Positions 22,129 to 27,486 of a stretch of 27,486 nucleotides of DNA are shown here, in pieces. Made by a program: the position numbers and the translations under genes. Below the pieces are notes generated by a model. That model was given only the letters and a program-made list of their open reading frames with translations, was not told where the DNA came from and did not search any database. Source of the DNA: a virus; IMG/VR virus record IMGVR_UViG_3300021074_000110, positions 1-27,486 of that record; one strand, written 5' to 3'. Numbering within the stretch: the stretch's first letter is position 1; the number at the start of each line of letters is the position of its first letter.

Positions 22129-22629
22129 CTATGCTGTTCTTGACCACATATAAACAACTACATAGGGTTGTAGATTATTATGAGCATCTGCGGCTGCGGC
22201 TGCGGTAGCATCGGCAGTAACAGCCCCCGTTCCACTTCCCCTAAGAATACCAACACCAAAGGCACCAGCTCCAACATTATAGTTGTCTCCAATAGTATGA
22301 TTATGAGCACGGAGTCCAGATTCAAGAGCACTCAGTGTATGTGTTTCTGCACCCCCAGTTGCTGCGGCAGTGTCAAATGTTCCCGAGGCTGCCTTACTTA
22401 CAAGCACCCGCCCAGCCGCATAAGCCGACCAAGTGCCAACTCCTAATAGTGTCCCAGGATTGGTTGAGAGGGTAGATATATAAATACTCCCTATCGGATA
22501 TAACAACCCAAACAAATCCGCAAAGGTCGTCTTTTTAGTTGTAGTATCTGTCGCATCAACGACAGGGATAGTATCTCCTGTCGCTAAGGTTGTTAGTCCT
22601 GTTAATGCACTTATTTTTTGGTCAGCCAA
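22129..22629 (-). CDS. Short tail/collar-type structural protein
   Basis: A 166-aa product from TTG 22629, with AAGAAGG 6 nt upstream and no better start. The N-terminal part MADQKISALTGLTTLATGD and IPVVDATDTTTKKTTFADL is a common phage fibre motif. Then comes the collar frame YPIGSIYISTLSTNPGTLLG, GTWSAYAAGRVLV, a His-containing loop (RAHNHTIGDN), and QPYVVVYMWSRTA. The same frame, without the loop, ends the spike at 5984-7633. It lies one base after the GT fusion gene and 9 bases before the Ser-repeat gene, so it may be the tip or base of that fibre. Confidence 0.85.
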   Translation of the reverse strand: MADQKISALTGLTTLATGDTIPVVDATDTTTKKTTFADLFGLLYPIGSIYISTLSTNPGTLLGVGTWSAYAAGRVLVSKAASGTFDTAAATGGAETHTLSALESGLRAHNHTIGDNYNVGAGAFGVGILRGSGTGAVTADATAAAAADAHNNLQPYVVVYMWSRTA

Positions 22630-22630
22630 T

Positions 22631-24235
22631 TTATACCTTCTTTCCTATTATTGTTTCTAAATTTATATCTGTTACTTTATCTATCGTACTTTCTTGCCAG
22701 TTCTGACAAGTTGCTTTATTTCTAAATTTATCCGTACTCCACCTGTTTTCTGTTAAATTATTTGTATGGCGTATATCAAGATTCGCCTCGGCTGATTCCC
22801 ACCTATCACTTCGTTTATCTCTAGTCCCTGGTTCGTAACTACCTTTATAATCTTTGCCTTGAGCCACTATCTTTCGGTATTCTTCTATTAAAAGTTCCCG
22901 ATAGGCACACATCTGAGAGGTTGAGTCGTGGTCAAACTTAACCGCAAAGCCATCATCTCTGACCCGCCAGTTATTGTTATTGTAGTAGAACTTATCCTTA
23001 GAGGGTGGTATGAAGTCAAAGTGACTCTTATGATAAATGACATCATGCTCACAGAAGAAAATAATATCTTCGGTCATCGCTTCTAATCCTGCTAGGATTT
23101 GCTTAAACATTGTCTCCCGACCTCTTTTAAGGTGTAGGTGAATATTCCTGCCAAAGTCCATCTTTTTTAGAGAGACAGAAGTAATTGGTAAGCCTGATTC
23201 CTTAATATATATACGACAAGTTTTGGCTAGTTTCATATTTATCTGGTTATCGGTGTAGTATAAAATCCCAGAACTTAGTCCTTTTCCAACCGCAGAATCT
23301 TTTTCTTTTATCTTTTTCAAATCTTCATCACTCCAACCAGGAATAGGCCAGAACTTTTCTACCAACCAACTAAGAGGTCTTGTTTGTTTGTCCCATTTAT
23401 TATTAAAAAACAAATCTCTAGCATATTTTTTAGCGTCTTGTACTTTACTGCCAGGGTTAGGATAAGGAAACCCGAAATCTCCACCAGCGGTTCTAAAACA
23501 ATGAGCATACCAGGTGGAATGATTTATTAAAACCCTGCCACCAGACAACCAAAACTTGCAGGCAACGGTTAATCCTTGACTTCCCCAACTACCAAAACTT
23601 TCATCATCTATATCTAATTCAAAATATTTGTCCCTAGTCATCATAAAAAACGAACCCTGCAAACTCATTGACTCAGTTAGGTTGTTTTCTTTTACTGCCC
23701 TCTTTTTATACTCCTGAAAATATTGGAAGTGAGGCTCTGAATCAAAACAATATGACCAACTGTGAGGATTGGTTTTAGCTATCCAGACTACATCCTTAAC
23801 TGTTTCTTTGCCACACTCTTTACAAATACCAGATTGGCCTTGGTATCTAGTATGTCCATCAGGGCAAACCCAATTAAACACCCATAGATTCCTCATCGTG
23901 GGACAAATTACCACATTATCTCCAGCCGTTTCAAATGCTTCTAACATTTTAACATCAAACCCCTCATCAAAAGCACAATGAGCATCCGTTTTTGCGATAA
24001 ATTTTGCTTTAGAAATTCTAGCACATTGTTTTGTAATGGCTCTTTGTCCAATGGACTCAGGATAATATAAAATAACCACATCGGGATGCGTCTGTATCGG
24101 TGCTTCTGGCCAATCACCATCTAACCCAACAATAATCTGAGTTTTGCCTCGTTTATTTTTCAATATATCCTCAATGGTTTTATTTAACCATTCTTCTCTC
24201 CTGGCAGGAATTATTATAGACAAATCATAGTTCAT
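22631..24235 (-). CDS. Two-domain glycosyltransferase (GT2/GT27-like plus second GT-A domain)
   Basis: A 534-aa protein, ATG overlapping the previous stop (ATGA). Domain 1 (about 1-290) begins LSIIIPARREEWLNKTI, has the metal motif KTDAHC, a zinc-ribbon-like insert (CPDGH, CKECG), and FGSWGSQGLTVACKFWLSGG with HSTWYAHCFR, resembling the acceptor-side region of polypeptide GalNAc-transferases. Domain 2 (about 300-520) has FCEHDVIYH and FYYNNNNWRVR, a second GT-A-like fold often seen in phage and bacterial loci. The last residues (DKFRNKATCQNW) are copied at 10695. It probably adds sugars to a phage structure or to host glycans; acceptor inferred only. Confidence 0.85.
   Translation of the reverse strand: MNYDLSIIIPARREEWLNKTIEDILKNKRGKTQIIVGLDGDWPEAPIQTHPDVVILYYPESIGQRAITKQCARISKAKFIAKTDAHCAFDEGFDVKMLEAFETAGDNVVICPTMRNLWVFNWVCPDGHTRYQGQSGICKECGKETVKDVVWIAKTNPHSWSYCFDSEPHFQYFQEYKKRAVKENNLTESMSLQGSFFMMTRDKYFELDIDDESFGSWGSQGLTVACKFWLSGGRVLINHSTWYAHCFRTAGGDFGFPYPNPGSKVQDAKKYARDLFFNNKWDKQTRPLSWLVEKFWPIPGWSDEDLKKIKEKDSAVGKGLSSGILYYTDNQINMKLAKTCRIYIKESGLPITSVSLKKMDFGRNIHLHLKRGRETMFKQILAGLEAMTEDIIFFCEHDVIYHKSHFDFIPPSKDKFYYNNNNWRVRDDGFAVKFDHDSTSQMCAYRELLIEEYRKIVAQGKDYKGSYEPGTRDKRSDRWESAEANLDIRHTNNLTENRWSTDKFRNKATCQNWQESTIDKVTDINLETIIGKKV
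22697..22733. repeat. Copy 2 of the dispersed 33-37 bp direct repeat
   Basis: Lies inside the 3' end of the two-domain GT gene and encodes DKFRNKATCQNW. Partner of 10657-10693, same orientation. Confidence 0.95.
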
Positions 24236-24900
24236 TTCTTGTGACTCCTATATTCCCAGTAAGGATAATCTTTAATCTTTTTGTCCATTACTTTAACCTC
24301 AATATCTTCTCTGTCTAAAACCAGACTCATTGTCAGCTGGTCGTCTAGGTGAAATCTTGAGTCGTAATACCACCACTCTTTAAGGGCGGTTCTCATTGCT
24401 TCATTATTTCTATAAATAAATATAGCTGCGTGATAGGCAGGAAGGTCTCCTTTGTCGCTCCCACAGATTTCATCTATCTCATAATAAAGTTCTTCTAACA
24501 GTTCTCCCTCGTATCGTTGTTGAAGATATTTACTCTTAGGAAGGTTATCTCTCAGAAAATTGAACTCATCTTCAACGGTATCGTGAAACGGATGGGGAAA
24601 AACTAAAATATCGTTATCGCCTAATTCCTTAATCAGAAAGTCAACCGCTCCCTCTTTTAAGATGTAATTAGCATCTACCCAGATATAAAAATCATAACTA
24701 TCGTGATTCTCATCATAAGGGATTAAATCCCAGCCAAAACACTTAGGGATTTTACTCTGGGCGTGAGGCGTGAGAGCCTTTCTTAAAGGAAAGTTCGTCT
24801 CATTGTATCTCATTATATCGGCTGGCTGGTCTGCCCACTCGTTGGGTTCATCAAAACCATTAAACGAAGCCGAAGTGATTAAAGTTTTGTGTACATCCAC
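24232..24900 (-). CDS. DUF616/TOD1-like glycosyltransferase
   Basis: A 222-aa protein from GTG 24900 with GGAGGA about 9 nt upstream; it overlaps the methyltransferase by 22 nt. DFYIWVDANYIL is a GT-A-type metal/nucleotide segment. It continues with FPHPFHDTVEDEFNFL and FHLDDQLTMSLVL, which together match the DUF616 (TOD1/MUCI70-like) family. It is part of the sugar module. Donor and acceptor are unknown. Confidence 0.72.
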   Translation of the reverse strand: MDVHKTLITSASFNGFDEPNEWADQPADIMRYNETNFPLRKALTPHAQSKIPKCFGWDLIPYDENHDSYDFYIWVDANYILKEGAVDFLIKELGDNDILVFPHPFHDTVEDEFNFLRDNLPKSKYLQQRYEGELLEELYYEIDEICGSDKGDLPAYHAAIFIYRNNEAMRTALKEWWYYDSRFHLDDQLTMSLVLDREDIEVKVMDKKIKDYPYWEYRSHKK

Positions 24901-25412
24901 GATGGAAAGTCCTCCGTTGTTATTTGTAAGTCTTTAATCCTATAGGCGTGTACCCAAGCATCTACGACATCTTTAACCTGACATTCACAACTTGACCTGT
25001 AAGGAACATAATCGTGACCTGAAACTATCCCACCTTTTCGGACTTTACGAGACCATTCTGCTATGTCATTTGTGACATTCTTAAAATCATGGTTACAATC
25101 AATGTAGACAAAATCCAGAGATTCGTCTTTAAACTCCTTAACTGCGTCCATTGACCACCCCCTGATAAGCTCTACCCTTGGAGAGAACTGACTTAGCAAT
25201 TCTTTGGTCTCTTCATAGTATCTATCTAGTTTGTCTTGTCTGGTGTGGTCTCTATACCCCTTGTAGACGCACCAGGCGTCTATACAAGAGAGTTTTAGCT
25301 TAGGATTAGCATCTAGTAGGGTTTTAGCAAAGTAGCCCCTCTCAGTGCCTATCTCAGCCCCTACGGTGAATCCCTTGTCTGCAAAGTATTTGCCTAAATC
25401 TTCTCTGACCAT
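24879..25412 (-). CDS. Class I SAM-dependent methyltransferase
   Basis: A 177-aa product from ATG 25412 (GGAG upstream; a longer start is rejected). Motif I is VGAEIGTERGYFAKTLL, followed by LSCIDAW, then FVYIDCNHDFKNVTNDI and KGGIVSGHDY, as in the Methyltransf_24 type acting on sugars or small groups. Set between glycosyltransferases, it most likely methylates a sugar of the added glycan, a common cap in surface glycans. The acceptor is not proven. Confidence 0.85.
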   Translation of the reverse strand: MVREDLGKYFADKGFTVGAEIGTERGYFAKTLLDANPKLKLSCIDAWCVYKGYRDHTRQDKLDRYYEETKELLSQFSPRVELIRGWSMDAVKEFKDESLDFVYIDCNHDFKNVTNDIAEWSRKVRKGGIVSGHDYVPYRSSCECQVKDVVDAWVHAYRIKDLQITTEDFPSWMYTKL

Positions 25413-26251
25413 ATCAACTCCTTCCAATTCTTTGGGTAATTCGGGACTGGCATAAATTTCTCAATTACGCTTATAAAAAAATCTTTATTATCGTACAACC
25501 AAGTTTGTCTTGAATAATCATAACTTGCTTGGACTTCGCTTTTATTCTGGTGATACATCCTCCCGTATGTTTTTCCTTTATGAAGGTGAGCATAATGGGT
25601 GTTTTTATTCGTCTTAACTTCTCCTCCCATCAACCGAGTCTTTAAACCTAATTCTTCGGCTTCTTGACCCCAGCCAGTATATCCCTCAATCTGCATAAAC
25701 CCGCATTTATTGAACCAATCCTTAGTCATAAACCAGCAACTTCCTTGAAATTCCAGAGTATCGTCTATCATTATATCTGCTCTCTCTAAAGTTCGTGAGT
25801 CCCACTTATATCCGTGGAGACTTTCGCCCCTTGTTAAGGGTCTGAACATAAAGTATTCGTAATCAATCGGTGGTCTACCAAATTGGTCTTGTATTTCCCA
25901 TTTCTCAGCATCCAGCCTGTGCCTTCTCGGTATCTGAACCCAGTTAGGTTTGTGGTCTTTGGCGAGTTGTTCGTCAAAGCCTTTAGCAACCAGACAATGA
26001 GCATCTAGACTCATTACATAATCCCCCTTAGCTTGTCTAACCATCTCATTGACTCCGTGTCGTTTCTTCATCTCTGGCGTAGCTGGTAAGCGGATATATT
26101 TAACCCGTGAGTCCTCTATTATCTCGTCTGGTTCGTAACCATCCAAGACTGGGAATATTTCTATCTCTCCTGTGGCATTCTCTAAGACATCTCTAATGGT
26201 TTGGTTGAGGAATTTCTCCCCCTTACTTGGAATTGCTATTGATAAGGACAT
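25394..26251 (-). CDS. GT2/GT27-like glycosyltransferase
   Basis: A 285-aa protein; ATG 26251 is preferred (GGAGG 6 nt away) over the adjacent ATG 26254. It begins MSLSIAIPSKGEKFLNQTI and has the metal motif MSLDAHC, like DSHC of polypeptide GalNAc-transferases. FQGSCWFMTKDWF is followed by GWGQEAEELGLKTRLMGG and THYAHLHKG, again like the GalNAc-transferase order (WGxE...GG...H). Transfer to Ser/Thr would fit the Ser-repeat neighbour. The similarity is by motif order only. Confidence 0.82.
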   Translation of the reverse strand: MSLSIAIPSKGEKFLNQTIRDVLENATGEIEIFPVLDGYEPDEIIEDSRVKYIRLPATPEMKKRHGVNEMVRQAKGDYVMSLDAHCLVAKGFDEQLAKDHKPNWVQIPRRHRLDAEKWEIQDQFGRPPIDYEYFMFRPLTRGESLHGYKWDSRTLERADIMIDDTLEFQGSCWFMTKDWFNKCGFMQIEGYTGWGQEAEELGLKTRLMGGEVKTNKNTHYAHLHKGKTYGRMYHQNKSEVQASYDYSRQTWLYDNKDFFISVIEKFMPVPNYPKNWKELIWSEKI

Positions 26252-26981
26252 CATTCACCTCCAAGAGTTTATTTGTTAATTCTGGGGTGTAGCCACAAGA
26301 TTCAGCCCAACTAGACCAACCGTAAACATCCTTTGGAATACATTTAGAGTTGAATCCTCTGTCTTTATAGATAGCGGTCCACCAGAGGTTCATTCTAGGG
26401 TCGTCTCCGTAAACAGCATCTCTTATAGCATAGTAATCTATCTTAGCGGCTTCACAGGCATCATAGAGTTCCTGACATTGAGCTACTTTGAAAGCGATTG
26501 CTCTATTCTCTGATAATTTAACGACTTCTGCCTCATACGAGGTCATTTGCCTGATTTTAAGGTTCGCATTGAATACGGTCATATATAAACTGATTACTTT
26601 TCGTCTCTTTTCAGGACTGCCACCCAAGATGATGAATGGTCTTGAATGTTGGTCGGTCATCGGATGATTAACCGTCTCTCCTAAGTATTCTGGCTGAAAG
26701 ACAGCGTCATACTTCTCACAAGTCCCTGGCATTACCGTAGACCTGACCACGATTAAAGGTTCTTCAGCTTCTTTTAGGACATTTTCTACTATCGAGGTGT
26801 CCAGCTTCCCGTCTTTTAGTGGTGTTGGTACACACACAAACGCTACATCACCTACTTCTTTTGAAAAAAACCCTTGTTCAGGGTCGTGTATTAAGGCGTC
26901 TGGGAATAAAGTATGCATCGCTTTTCCAACCCAGCCGTACCCGTAAATGACAACCCTTATTTCTTTATTTGAAGTTGCCAT
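26223..26981 (-). CDS. UDP-glucose/GDP-mannose dehydrogenase family protein, short form
   Basis: A 252-aa protein with GGAGG before the ATG. The NAD-binding motif is YGYGWVGKAM, then CVPTPL, VRSTVMPGT, PEYLGE, AEVVKLSENRAIAFKV and the active-site segment FNSKCIPKD, whose Cys is the catalytic thiol in this family. Family members are about 400-450 aa; this one ends soon after the Cys and lacks the C-terminal nucleotide-binding domain. It may oxidise a nucleotide sugar to a uronic acid for the GT cluster, or have a changed role. Confidence 0.85.
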   Translation of the reverse strand: MATSNKEIRVVIYGYGWVGKAMHTLFPDALIHDPEQGFFSKEVGDVAFVCVPTPLKDGKLDTSIVENVLKEAEEPLIVVRSTVMPGTCEKYDAVFQPEYLGETVNHPMTDQHSRPFIILGGSPEKRRKVISLYMTVFNANLKIRQMTSYEAEVVKLSENRAIAFKVAQCQELYDACEAAKIDYYAIRDAVYGDDPRMNLWWTAIYKDRGFNSKCIPKDVYGWSSWAESCGYTPELTNKLLEVNDVLINSNSK

Positions 26982-27486
26982 TATATCCTCCTTAATTCTT
27001 TAATTATTTTATTCGCAGTATTGTTGGTTGTCCAGTTAGACCGAACCCACTTTGAAGCTTTTAAACCTTTGGCTTTTGCTTCTTCTTTGTGGTCAAAAAC
27101 ATATTTCATCAATGTTTTAAATTCTTCATAGTCTGGTTCGTACCAGTTGCCAACATCTCCCCAATTATGAGGGTATCTAAATGCTGGAGTTAATACATTC
27201 TTTCTAATTGGATAGTTATACTTATCATTCGCAAACTCGTGCATCCCTGTATGGTCTGCAAATATCACAGGAAGTCCAGTTGCCATCGCTTCTACTGGAG
27301 GTAGCCCAAAGCCTTCTCCCCTGGTTGGAAAGACGAAACAATCTGCGTCAGCGTATAACTTTTTAATCCTCCATCTAGGATAAGGCTTATCTATTATCTC
27401 TATATTATTAGTTGGAAACTCTAAATGTCCCAAGGTTCCGTCTTGTGTTTTAAGAACAAGTTTGACATCTTTCCTATCTCCAAATA
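26981..27486 (-). CDS. GT4 glycosyltransferase (partial, N-terminus beyond the window)
   Basis: The frame is open from the right edge (FGDRKDVKLVLKTQDG) to the stop at 26981, giving about 167 residues of the C-terminal lobe. The GT4 signature is clear: LYADADCFVFPTRGEGFGLP then PVEAMATGLPVIFAD, with the EGFGLPPVE donor-binding motif. It is the most upstream visible member of the sugar module and uses a nucleotide-sugar donor. The real start lies outside; an internal TTG at 27433 is not the start. Confidence 0.88.
   Translation of the reverse strand, partial: FGDRKDVKLVLKTQDGTLGHLEFPTNNIEIIDKPYPRWRIKKLYADADCFVFPTRGEGFGLPPVEAMATGLPVIFADHTGMHEFANDKYNYPIRKNVLTPAFRYPHNWGDVGNWYEPDYEEFKTLMKYVFDHKEEAKAKGLKASKWVRSNWTTNNTANKIIKELRRI

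Overview
The window is part of a tailed dsDNA phage or prophage genome. It resembles a siphovirus: the tape measure is about 1138 aa, which at about 0.15 nm per residue implies a tail near 170 nm. Every convincing gene is on the minus strand, so transcription runs from the right edge to the left. The base composition is AT-leaning, ribosome binding sites are strong AGGAGG types, and start/stop overlaps (ATGA, TAATG) are common. A replisome-organizer (DnaD-like phage) protein, a small LC3-type holin and an XhlA-like protein suggest a Gram-positive, Firmicutes-like host. This host call is inference.

In transcription order the layout is as follows. (1) 27486-22631 is a sugar module: a GT4 glycosyltransferase (cut by the window edge), a short UDP-sugar dehydrogenase, a GT2/GT27-like transferase, a SAM methyltransferase, a DUF616/TOD1-like transferase and a two-domain GT. 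(2) 22629-18052 holds a short tail-collar-like protein and a 1355-aa protein made almost only of Ser-X dipeptides. (3) 18021-16183 holds a small basic protein and the neck/connector genes. (4) 16062-8264 holds the major tail protein, two tail chaperones, the tape measure, a short tail protein and a tail hub protein that is split and carries a second Ser-Pro block. (5) 8250-5984 holds collar and beta-helix fibre proteins. (6) 5987-3963 is a lysis region with an XhlA-like protein, a membrane-anchored Ig-like protein, a Cys-rich mini-protein, an amidase and a holin. (7) 3884-2160 holds many tiny overlapping genes (zinc ribbons, one-TM peptides, GWWWHL peptides) and a homing endonuclease that appears to have split a small zinc-finger gene. 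(8) 2154-673 is a metallophosphoesterase gene interrupted by a 699-nt group I intron carrying its own HNH endonuclease. (9) 672-1 is a regulatory region with a near-consensus promoter, palindromes and phased direct repeats, followed by the replisome organizer.

Three things stand out. First, a phage-encoded glycosylation cassette, with two GTs resembling polypeptide GalNAc-transferases, lies beside a giant serine-repeat protein and could glycosylate it. Second, a Ser-Pro domain cassette has been inserted into a tail hub gene, and its 5' edge carries a 33-bp exact copy of the 3' end of one of those GT genes. Third, the group I intron has a clear P1 with a U-G wobble, P10, P2, R and S elements, and sits exactly in the metal-binding GD motif of the host gene. 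No capsid, portal, terminase, integrase or tRNA genes are visible in this window.
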